Of a DNA stretch of 63,942 bases, positions 8,373 to 15,246 are shown one piece after another. Both the position numbers and the translations under genes were made by a program. This DNA is from Anaerolineae bacterium. Its GTDB lineage: Bacteria > Chloroflexota > Anaerolineae > DRVO01. Numbering within the stretch: the first letter of the stretch is position 1; each line of letters starts with the position of its first letter. The stretch spans positions 1 through 63,942 of the forward strand of contig JABLXR010000020.1 of NCBI GenBank assembly GCA_013178015.1. Direction: 5' to 3'. The notes under the pieces are model-generated. The model was not told the DNA's origin. It saw only the letters and a program-made list of their open reading frames with translations, and did no database searches.

Positions 8373-9115
8373 TACACCACCGCCGCCCGATAGTCGTCGC
8401 TGGCCATCACCTCGTCCAGGGCGTCGGCCACGGCCTCGGCCACAGCGGTATCGCCTGCTCGTGCCACTACGCTGTACGGCACCTCGGAGATCAGCGGCCC
8501 GAAGGCGATCCCGTCATGGGGAAGGCCGAAGCTGCAAGCGGAGACGCGGGTGACGATGCCTGCCTCGGCCCCTTCGGTCAGCTGCAGCACCACATCCTGC
8601 TCCGACAACACCTCGGTGACCCGAGCCCTGGGCCAGTTCTGCCGGGCTAGGCGGGCGGCCTCGCTCCCCGCCTCGGCCAGCACCTCGCCCTCGAATGCGT
8701 CCGGGTCCGCGGCCCAGGAGTCCACTCGGTACAGCCACTGGAGGCCGTCGGTGAAGTAGGGAGCACTGTACCGAACGTCGCCCGTGCGCAGGGGGTCGTA
8801 CGGAAGGGCGGAAAGGAGCAGGTCAACCTCCCCGCACGATAGGGCTTCGTACAGGCCGTCGAAGGCGATGTTGGCGATGTCCAGGTTCAGGTCCATCTCC
8901 CGCGCCAGCAGCCGCGCCAGGTCCACATCCAGTCCCTCCAGCTCGCCGACGGCATTGACGACCTCGAAAGGGGGGAAGGAGGCATCCATCCCTACGCGCA
9001 GAGTCCCCCTCTGCCTCACTAGATCCAGCGAGTGATCCCGGCTACGGTCGGAGACGGCCATCCCCAACACGAGCACGAGCAAGATCGGGATCAGTACGAG
9101 GGCCCATCGGCGCAT
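8336..9115 (-). CDS. Family 3 extracellular solute-binding protein
   Basis: 259 residues. A hydrophobic N-terminal helix (RRWALVLIPILLVLVLGMAV) serves as signal or membrane anchor; no lipobox Cys is seen. The mature part begins with the SBP_bac_3 signature GTLRVGMDASFPPFE and continues with LEGLDVDLARLLA and CGEVDLLLSALPYDP. This is the fold that binds polar amino acids and related ligands for ABC import. No permease or ATPase of the polar-amino-acid type is nearby, so it may be an orphan binding or sensor protein. ATG 9115 is chosen because the upstream frame extension overlaps the preceding gene and lacks signal-peptide features. Confidence 0.83.
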   Translation of the reverse strand: MRRWALVLIPILLVLVLGMAVSDRSRDHSLDLVRQRGTLRVGMDASFPPFEVVNAVGELEGLDVDLARLLAREMDLNLDIANIAFDGLYEALSCGEVDLLLSALPYDPLRTGDVRYSAPYFTDGLQWLYRVDSWAADPDAFEGEVLAEAGSEAARLARQNWPRARVTEVLSEQDVVLQLTEGAEAGIVTRVSACSFGLPHDGIAFGPLISEVPYSVVARAGDTAVAEAVADALDEVMASDDYRAAVVYWLGEGCWREPR

Positions 9116-9121
9116 GGACGG

Positions 9122-9127
9122 ATTATA
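9122..9127 (-). promoter_or_regulatory. Perfect -10 element just before the solute-binding protein gene
   Basis: On the minus strand TATAAT ends 6 nt before the ATG at 9115. A transcript beginning 7 nt after it would start at the A of the ATG, so the message would be leaderless. No good -35 is visible in the 3' end of the upstream gene. The site lies in the 32-nt gap of an otherwise overlapping array. Confidence 0.4.
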
Positions 9128-9147
9128 GCCGGAGGCGACGGCCTTGG

Positions 9148-10302
9148 CTATCGGCACTGGTGGGCGTATAGACGCACGGCATCGTACACCGGCCGGGGCT
9201 GGAAGCCGGGGGTCACGAAGGCGAAGTAGTCCTGGTAGGAATGCTGGAGCCAGGGGAAGCGGAAGGCCCACGTGGCGACCATGGGGCACCAGGACCAGCG
9301 ATGACGGGCGAACTCATAGGCCCGCACAGTGTAGTCCAGGCGGAGAGCCGGACTCACTGCTCTCGTCCATCTGGGATGGTCGTTCCACCCCGCTTCGGTG
9401 ACGTACGCCGGCATCCCCGTGTAGCCCAGTCGGCCCAGGGCTGCGCGCAGGAGCTCGGCGCGGCGGAAGTTGACCCGGCCCGGCTCCGGATCGTCTTCCG
9501 GTGGGGAGGCCCAGCCGTAGGCATGCACCGCCAGCGCATCCATGCTCTGGCAGGCGCCGACGGCGCAGGCCCTCTCCAGGAAAGTGAGGTCATCCATGGC
9601 CTGGGGGTCGTCCAGCGGCGCCGGGACGGGCGCCAAGGCGCCGCCGAGGACCACCGTCTCGGGCGCCTCGGCCTTGATGGCTCCGTAGCAAAGGTGCAGT
9701 AGCTCAGCATAGCCCGCGGGATCGGGAGGCCGGAAACCCCACTCTAGGGCCAGGTTAGGCTCGTTCCAGACGATAACGTGAGCCACCTCCTCCCGGTAGC
9801 GCTGAGCGAACCGGGAGCAGAAACGGGCGAAGTCGTCATAGTGGTCGGGATCGAGGTAAGAGGAAGCGGAACCGGTCGGGCGGGCCCACTGGGGGACGTA
9901 CCCCAGGCGGGCCACCAGCTTGAGCCCCTGGCGGGCGGCGTGCTTCACCGTGAGGTCGGCGTGAGCCCAGGAGAACCGCCCCGGCTGTGGCTCTACGTAG
10001 GCCCAGGGGAAGTACTCCACTACCCAGTGGGCCCCCATCTCGCGCACCATCTCCAGGGTGCGCTTGATCTTCCACTCCTCCACCTCGTCGGTGAGCCGAG
10101 TGTGGACGCCCAGAATGGGGTTGCAGCCGCGAACCGCCTGCTGCGGACCCAGGGACACCAATGGCTCTGGGTGCACTCCGGCAGCCAGCCCCACGATGGC
10201 GGTGGCCAGGCCCCGTAGCACCTGCCGCCGGGAGGGGGAGAAGATGGGGACTCGCGAGGCCGCCGGTGCCAGCCAGAGGCGAGGCGACGCGAGGTCGCTC
10301 AA
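9148..10302 (-). CDS. Exported glycoside-hydrolase-like TIM-barrel protein (GH39/cellulase-clan type)
   Basis: 384 residues. Near residues 24-42 there is a Tat-type signal (SRRQVLRGLATAIVGLAAG), so the protein is probably exported folded. The barrel shows the clan A pattern: WNEPN near residue 177, whose Glu would be the acid/base, and TEAGW near residue 301, whose Glu would be the nucleophile. EYFPWAYVEPQPGRFSWAHA resembles the strand-2 region of retaining beta-glycosidases. The substrate is not predictable. It overlaps the preceding gene by 4 nt (ATGA), and the two TIM-barrel-like proteins may act on one substrate. Confidence 0.8.
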   Translation of the reverse strand: MSDLASPRLWLAPAASRVPIFSPSRRQVLRGLATAIVGLAAGVHPEPLVSLGPQQAVRGCNPILGVHTRLTDEVEEWKIKRTLEMVREMGAHWVVEYFPWAYVEPQPGRFSWAHADLTVKHAARQGLKLVARLGYVPQWARPTGSASSYLDPDHYDDFARFCSRFAQRYREEVAHVIVWNEPNLALEWGFRPPDPAGYAELLHLCYGAIKAEAPETVVLGGALAPVPAPLDDPQAMDDLTFLERACAVGACQSMDALAVHAYGWASPPEDDPEPGRVNFRRAELLRAALGRLGYTGMPAYVTEAGWNDHPRWTRAVSPALRLDYTVRAYEFARHRWSWCPMVATWAFRFPWLQHSYQDYFAFVTPGFQPRPVYDAVRLYAHQCR

Positions 10303-11450
10303 GACAGGGATGGCAGCCCGGCCAGGAAGTCCCGCGCTTCCCTCAGCCTGGCGAAGCGGGAGTCTCCGGTGGCGAAGAACGAGACACCCTCAGGTGCTGC
10401 GGTGAGAGCGGCGGCGGTGGCGGCGGCCACCTCGGGATCGTCCAGCCACAGGATGGGGACCAGCTCGGCCCGGCCACTGAGGCGGGCTCTAGCGCGTCCC
10501 GCCTCGATACTCACCGCATCGAGAGTCAGGCCTTGGTCTAGAGGAGCACCGGGTCGGCTGGCAGCCTCTAGGCCCAGGAATCGCAAAACCGCCTGATCCC
10601 GGTCCGCCGGCGGCGCGGCCGCCAACAGCGTGCCTAATCCAGTGACCTCGGATGCGAGACAGGCAGGCCCTTGGCCCAGTCGGTATATCATGGGCGCTAG
10701 GACATCGAGGCTGGTCCCCAGCCGGGCGTAGTCCTGTCCCACCAGGGGAGCGAGTGAAGGGGTGAAGACGTAGGCTCCCAAACGCATCTCCGGGGCGGTC
10801 GCCCGGAGCACGGCCCGCACCTCGGTCACTGCCTCGCTGATGACATCGGCGCGGAACTGCAGCCACTGCCCAACCTCCTCGCTCGCATCCAGGAACGCCA
10901 GGAGGTCGACGGGGGCTCGTAAGCCGGGAAGGGACCGGCGCAGGGCGTCTGCGGTCAGGCTGGCGAGACGATCGCGGAGCCGCCGCAATCCCTCGGCCAG
11001 CCGATCCAGCGACAGACCCTTGTCGGAGGCTAGGGCGGCACACCAGCGACAGGTGCAGGTGAGGAAGGTCTCTGCTCCCTCGAAGGGCGAAGCGAAGCGA
11101 ATGCCGTCCAGGAGGAGCCCGGCAGCCCCCCAGCCGGCCATGTCCCGGACCCGGTCCAGCAGGCGCTGGCGGAGGACGGGGTGACTGGGGCAACCGGACG
11201 AGAACCAGGTACGTTGCCTGCCCTCGAGGGATTGGCAGAGAAGGTGGGCCTCGTTCTCGGCGACGGTGAAGGCCCCCAGGCACAGCCAGGGCTCCAGCCC
11301 CTGGTCCCTGACGGCCGCTACCTCATCAGGAGAGCCCGCCGAGACTAGGTGCTGCACGCCCAGTTGGGCAGCAGCACTACGCGAAAGGGCGCTGTCCTGG
11401 TGAAGCTGACCGTGCAGCCACAGCGCGGGGCTGCCAGCGCTCATGGTCAA
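10299..11450 (-). CDS. Putative TIM-barrel glycosidase-like protein, unrecognised family
   Basis: 383 residues without a clear signal peptide. The sequence GAAGLLLDGIRFASP followed by a Cys cluster (TCTCRWCAA, about residues 129-137) resembles the barrel segment of poorly characterised glycosyl-hydrolase-like proteins, where a D-G-I-R-F strand precedes a C-x-C-x-x-C. LRLGAYVFTPSLAPLVGQDY and LDVLAPMIYRLG look like further barrel strands. Catalytic residues cannot be assigned with confidence. It is coupled to both neighbours by 4-nt ATGA overlaps, so it is clearly co-expressed with NfnB upstream and the GH-like protein downstream. Confidence 0.6.
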   Translation of the reverse strand: MTMSAGSPALWLHGQLHQDSALSRSAAAQLGVQHLVSAGSPDEVAAVRDQGLEPWLCLGAFTVAENEAHLLCQSLEGRQRTWFSSGCPSHPVLRQRLLDRVRDMAGWGAAGLLLDGIRFASPFEGAETFLTCTCRWCAALASDKGLSLDRLAEGLRRLRDRLASLTADALRRSLPGLRAPVDLLAFLDASEEVGQWLQFRADVISEAVTEVRAVLRATAPEMRLGAYVFTPSLAPLVGQDYARLGTSLDVLAPMIYRLGQGPACLASEVTGLGTLLAAAPPADRDQAVLRFLGLEAASRPGAPLDQGLTLDAVSIEAGRARARLSGRAELVPILWLDDPEVAAATAAALTAAPEGVSFFATGDSRFARLREARDFLAGLPSLS

Positions 11451-12871
11451 CGGACGATCTCCTCCGCACCGGCCCAGACGGGGCTGACGGCGCTGAGATA
11501 GGCGTCAATGTCGGCGGCGGCTCGTTTCCCGGCGCCCATAGCTGAAATGACGGTAGCCGACCCGGTGGTCACGTCTCCCCCCGCCCAGACGCGTTCCCGG
11601 GTGGTGCGTCCGGTGGTGGGGTCGGCCTCCACCGTGCCGCGACGGGAGCGCTCAAGGCCGGCTGCCTCAGAGAAGACGAGCGGGTTGGGGCGGGTACCCA
11701 GAGCCATGATCACCATGTCCACTTCCATGTCAAACTCGGTGCCTTCCAGCGGGTAGCAGACCCGCCGGCCGTCGGGCCCCGGCTCGCCCAGCTGCATGCG
11801 CACGTTTCGCATGCCGGTGACCTTCTGCTTCTCATCGCCGTGGATCATGATCGGGGTGGCCAGGAAGTCGAACGCTATGCCCTCGGCGCGGGCATGATGG
11901 ACCTCCTCAGCCCGGGCGGGCATCTCCTGGGCGGATCGGCGATACACGATGCGGACGTCGTCGGCCCCGAGGCGGAGAGCAGTCCTGGCGGCGTCCAGAG
12001 CCACGTTGCCAGCACCGATCACGGCCACCCGTCTGCCCACGTAGACGGGTGTGTCGTACTCGGGGAAGAGGTAGGCCTTCATGAGATTGACGCGGGTGAG
12101 GAACTCGTTGGCCGAGAAGACGCCGTTTAGATTCTCCCCCGGAATGCCCATCCACATGGGCAACCCGGCGCCGGTACCGAGGAAGACGGCATCATGTTCC
12201 CGGAGGAGTTCGTCTATGGTGTAGAGCCGGCCCACTACCGAGTTGAGGCGTATCTCCACCCCCAGGCTCTGCACGAATTGGACCTCGGCATCCACTACGT
12301 CCTTGGGAAGCCGGAACTCGGGGATGCCGTACATGAGCACTCCGCCCGGCCGGTGAAGGCTTTCGTATATCACCACCGAATGACCGGCGCGAGCTAGATC
12401 GGCTGCTGCTGTCAATCCAGCGGGCCCGGACCCGACGACTGCTACGCTCCTACCCGTAGGAGGGGCGATTTCCACCGACTGGACCCCGTACTGGCGCTCC
12501 CAATCGGCGACGAACCGTTCCAGCCTGCCCACGGCAATGGGTTGCCCCCTCCGCGCCAGAACGCAGGTCATTTCGCACTGCGTCTCTTGAGGGCAGACCC
12601 GGCCGCAGATGGCAGGCAGATTGTTGCGGCTCTTCAGGATCCGACTCGCCTCCGGCATGTCACCCCTGCAAAGGGCGTGAATGAACTCGGGGATGGGCAC
12701 CTCGACCGGGCAGCCTTCGATGCAGCCAGGCCTTCGACACTGGAGGCACCTCTCGGCTTCCAGTTGGGCCATCTCGGCCGTATAGCCTAGGGCGACCTCC
12801 TCGAAGTTGTGGCGGCGCACGATGGGGTCCTGCTCCGGCATCTCCTGTCGGGGCAAATCACGCGGCTTCAT
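11447..12871 (-). CDS. nfnB: NfnB/SudA/GltD-like NADPH oxidoreductase large subunit
   Basis: 474 residues of the glutamate-synthase small-subunit family. Two N-terminal cysteine clusters, Cys42/45/50/54 and Cys89/93/99/103, ligate [4Fe-4S] centres. SVAVVGSGPAGLTAAADLAR binds FAD, RRVAVIGAGNVALDAARTA binds NAD(P)H, and a final WAGGDVTTGSATVISAMG closes the FAD site. Length fits NfnB (NfnL). With NfnA upstream it should form NADH-dependent reduced ferredoxin:NADP oxidoreductase, a flavin-bifurcating enzyme balancing ferredoxin, NADH and NADPH. ATG 12871 is used; it overlaps the nfnA 3' end by 14 nt, and the longer upstream frame is within nfnA. A ferredoxin:NADP or sulfide-dehydrogenase role remains possible. 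Confidence 0.88.
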   Translation of the reverse strand: MKPRDLPRQEMPEQDPIVRRHNFEEVALGYTAEMAQLEAERCLQCRRPGCIEGCPVEVPIPEFIHALCRGDMPEASRILKSRNNLPAICGRVCPQETQCEMTCVLARRGQPIAVGRLERFVADWERQYGVQSVEIAPPTGRSVAVVGSGPAGLTAAADLARAGHSVVIYESLHRPGGVLMYGIPEFRLPKDVVDAEVQFVQSLGVEIRLNSVVGRLYTIDELLREHDAVFLGTGAGLPMWMGIPGENLNGVFSANEFLTRVNLMKAYLFPEYDTPVYVGRRVAVIGAGNVALDAARTALRLGADDVRIVYRRSAQEMPARAEEVHHARAEGIAFDFLATPIMIHGDEKQKVTGMRNVRMQLGEPGPDGRRVCYPLEGTEFDMEVDMVIMALGTRPNPLVFSEAAGLERSRRGTVEADPTTGRTTRERVWAGGDVTTGSATVISAMGAGKRAAADIDAYLSAVSPVWAGAEEIVR

Positions 12872-13724
12872 GAGCGCCCTCCTTGCGGCTGCCGCAGGCG
12901 CACTGCTGTTCTCGGAACCGTTCCAGGGCAAGTCGCTCGCTGTCCAGGTAGAGCCGTTGCTTCTCGAGCAGCAGATCCCAGTTGACCAGGTGCCCGTCGA
13001 ACTCAGGCCCATCCACGCAGGCGAAACGCGTCTCGCCCCCGATCTCGACCCGGCAGGCGCCGCACATCCCCGTTCCATCCACCATTATGCTATTCAAGCT
13101 GACGATGACGGGTGTCTCGTAACGCTTGCAGGTCAAGGCGCTGAACTTCATCATGATGGCTGGGCCGACGGCCCAGACGCGGGCGACGCGCTCGCGTTCG
13201 AGCAGCTCGGCTAGGGGCTCAGTGACCAAGGCCTTGCGCTTGTAGGAACCGTCGTCGGTGCACACCAGAGGCTCGTCGCTAAGGGCGGCCATCTTCTCCT
13301 CCCAGAAGATCAGGTCCTTGCTGCGGCAGCCCATGATGGTGTGCACCTTGTTGCCGGCTGAGCGTAGCGCACGGGCGATGGGGTAGACGGCGGCGATGCC
13401 GACTCCTCCTCCCACGCAGGCCACGGTGCCGTAATGCTGAATCTCGCTCGGCCGTCCCAGAGGGCCGGTCAGGGCGTAGAGCGAGTCGCCCGGCTCAAAG
13501 GTCGCCAACAGGGCGGTGGTCTTGCCCACCTGCTGGAAGACGAGGTCAACGGTGCCCTTCTCCCGGTCCCAGTCGCCCAGGGTGAGAGGGATGCGCTCGC
13601 CGGACTCAATGGCGATGAGGATGACGAACTGCCCTGCTTGGGCCTTGCGCGCGACTTCGGGCGCAGAGACGCGGAGTAGGGTGGTCACCGGAGCGAGCTG
13701 CTCCTTACCCACGATCTCATACAC
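12858..13724 (-). CDS. nfnA: NfnA/SudB-like FAD/NAD-binding [2Fe-2S] subunit
   Basis: 288 residues, the sulfide dehydrogenase/dihydroorotate dehydrogenase electron-transfer-subunit family. An N-terminal ferredoxin-reductase FAD barrel contains RIPLTLGDWD. A nucleotide-binding domain begins at CVGGGVGIAAVYPIAR (about 103-118). The C-terminal cluster Cys222, Cys225 and Cys237, with Asp217 shortly before, fits the [2Fe-2S] site with mixed Asp/Cys ligation described for NfnA. Shine-Dalgarno GGAGG lies 10 nt before the ATG. It opens the nine-gene array. Its partner NfnB overlaps it by 14 nt, so the heterodimer is probably made stoichiometrically. Confidence 0.87.
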   Translation of the reverse strand: MYEIVGKEQLAPVTTLLRVSAPEVARKAQAGQFVILIAIESGERIPLTLGDWDREKGTVDLVFQQVGKTTALLATFEPGDSLYALTGPLGRPSEIQHYGTVACVGGGVGIAAVYPIARALRSAGNKVHTIMGCRSKDLIFWEEKMAALSDEPLVCTDDGSYKRKALVTEPLAELLERERVARVWAVGPAIMMKFSALTCKRYETPVIVSLNSIMVDGTGMCGACRVEIGGETRFACVDGPEFDGHLVNWDLLLEKQRLYLDSERLALERFREQQCACGSRKEGAHEAA

Positions 13725-14062
13725 GACTAGCCTCCTGCAGCGCGACCCTCAGTATCCCCTCGACTATGGGGGCTACGCGATGACTGGCGGTGCATCTGCC
13801 CCGCAGTAGATACAGCCGGCGGACGGGGCCGACAGCGATCGCTTTACCCCTCGGGCTCGGCGTTCGGCCCCTCGCCCCTTGCGGCTTCTCTCCGTTCCCC
13901 CCCCGAGCTGCGCCCGCCGTTGTGTAAGGGCAAGGGGCTCAACCACACCACCCCTGACTGCGGCCGCATGCCAAGCTGTGAGGCCAGGCCGTATGGGAGC
14001 CCGGCGGGGGCGGTCACGGTGCCCGCCGCCAAGGCCTGGCCGGTGGGCGCCGGCTGCCCGAT
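13725..14062. other. Intergenic stretch upstream of nfnA, no gene seen
   Basis: About 340 nt of very GC-rich sequence between the end of the kinase operon and nfnA, both on the minus strand. It should contain the terminator of the first and the promoter of the second. I see no consensus -10 and no stem with a T-tract. The short open frames lack ribosome-binding sites. Confidence 0.5.
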
Positions 14063-14257
14063 CTAGCCGAAGGCGTCTATCACCTGCTTGGCCAGAGCCA
14101 ACGCCGTCATGCCGATGCCGGTGATGTCGGTGGCGCTGGGGCCGGCGGGCTTCCTGCTCCCCGAGCGCCGAGAAGCGACCACGGCGCCCAGCAGGGCGCC
14201 CAGGGTCCCGCCGATGATGGCACCGACGAGAATGCTTTTAGCTCCCACCTTACCCAC
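14063..14257 (-). CDS. Small YtxH-like single-membrane-span protein
   Basis: 64 residues starting with GTG, with GGAGG 7 nt upstream. One glycine-zipper hydrophobic segment (ILVGAIIGGTLGALLGAVVA, residues about 9-28) is followed by a basic patch SRRSGSRKP and a short amphipathic tail. This is the layout of YtxH/general-stress-type small membrane proteins, but the match is by composition only. It overlaps the preceding membrane-protein gene by 8 nt and ends the kinase operon. Confidence 0.6.
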   Translation of the reverse strand: MGKVGAKSILVGAIIGGTLGALLGAVVASRRSGSRKPAGPSATDITGIGMTALALAKQVIDAFG

Positions 14258-14561
14258 GGTACGACCTCCAGACTCTGCTTCGCGGGGAGCTTACCAGGGA
14301 GGCGACGGTGGCGATGGCCGACGCCAGGGCCGCCAAGGCAACGAACGGGGCGGCCGCGTATCCCACGTACTGCTCCACGTAGTCTCGCCCGCGCACGGCT
14401 GCCACCTGCCAGACGGGGAAGTTGATGGCCAGCCAGTGCCGGAAACCCCGCAGATAGCGGACGGCGAAGTAGCCGACCGCTAGCATGGGCAGACCGACCA
14501 GGAAGAACTCCAGAGCCAGAAGCACTATGGAAGCATCGCGCCAACCGGCCAGATCACCCAT
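14250..14561 (-). CDS. Small membrane protein, unknown function
   Basis: 103 residues with two hydrophobic segments: about 10-34 (SIVLLALEFFLVGLPMLAVGYFAV) and about 65-90 (APFVALAALASAIATVASLV). A basic, aromatic linker (RYLRGFRHW) lies between them. ATG 14561 is chosen because AGGAG lies 8 nt upstream. It overlaps the HAD gene upstream (8 nt) and the YtxH-like gene downstream (8 nt). I do not recognise the family. The two small membrane proteins may form a pair. Confidence 0.65.
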   Translation of the reverse strand: MGDLAGWRDASIVLLALEFFLVGLPMLAVGYFAVRYLRGFRHWLAINFPVWQVAAVRGRDYVEQYVGYAAAPFVALAALASAIATVASLVSSPRSRVWRSYRG

Positions 14562-15246
14562 CTCGCTTACTCCTGCTCTCCGCAACCACACGCCAGCTGC
14601 CATTATTCACTAACCCGATGAGGGAATCCATACGATCTATCATGAAGTCGGGAGTCACGTCGAAAGCCTCTGCCGCTCTGGTAGTAGTGAGCCCCACCGA
14701 GACCATCCCCGCTGCCTGGGCAGCCTGGATGTCGGTGGGATGGTCTCCCACCATGATGGAGCAGCCTGGGGAGGCGCCTAGCAACCTTAGCCCCTCCAGA
14801 AGGTGCTCGGGATTGGGCTTGACGTGGCGGACGTCGTCGCGACTGAGGAGCACGTCGAAGGGCAGACCGTGCCGCACTGCCACTTCTAGGACTGCTGGTC
14901 GGCAGTTCCGGGTGACGATGCCCAGCCTGATGCCCCGAGCCCGCAGCCAGGCCAGCGTCTCCGGAACTCCTGGTAGGGGTCGGGCATCCCGGGCCGCCAT
15001 GAGCTCCACCTCACGTATGCTGGCCAGGGCGTCCCGCTGGAAAGCAGCGGCGATGGCCTCGTCTCGGGCGGCCAGGCGGTCGCGAACCGACTCCACTAGC
15101 TCCAGGGTGAACCGGCTGCCGCCCTCTGCCGTCTCGCCATAGCGGTGGATAACGTCCACGGCACCCTGGCGCATGGCCTGGAAGTCAATAGTGATGTGCA
15201 CCAGAGTGCCATCGAAATCGAACAAGACAGCCTGCGGCAGGCTCAT
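14554..15246 (-). CDS. HAD superfamily hydrolase (phosphoglycolate phosphatase-like)
   Basis: 230 residues. All four HAD motifs are present: FDFDGTL (motif I, nucleophile and acid Asp, residues 9-15), GIVTRN (motif II), the lysine in HVKPNPEH (motif III) and MVGDHPTDI (motif IV). A helical cap lies between motifs I and II, as in the Gph/PGP group. It should dephosphorylate a small metabolite in the cytosol. Its ATG overlaps the stop of the kinase-like gene upstream (ATGA), which ties expression of the two together. Confidence 0.85.
   Translation of the reverse strand: MSLPQAVLFDFDGTLVHITIDFQAMRQGAVDVIHRYGETAEGGSRFTLELVESVRDRLAARDEAIAAAFQRDALASIREVELMAARDARPLPGVPETLAWLRARGIRLGIVTRNCRPAVLEVAVRHGLPFDVLLSRDDVRHVKPNPEHLLEGLRLLGASPGCSIMVGDHPTDIQAAQAAGMVSVGLTTTRAAEAFDVTPDFMIDRMDSLIGLVNNGSWRVVAESRSKRDG

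Noticed and set aside
12872-13078. 69-residue N-terminal extension of NfnB
   Set aside because: It is antisense-like Ser/Gly/Arg noise lying within nfnA. The family begins at the Met at 12871.
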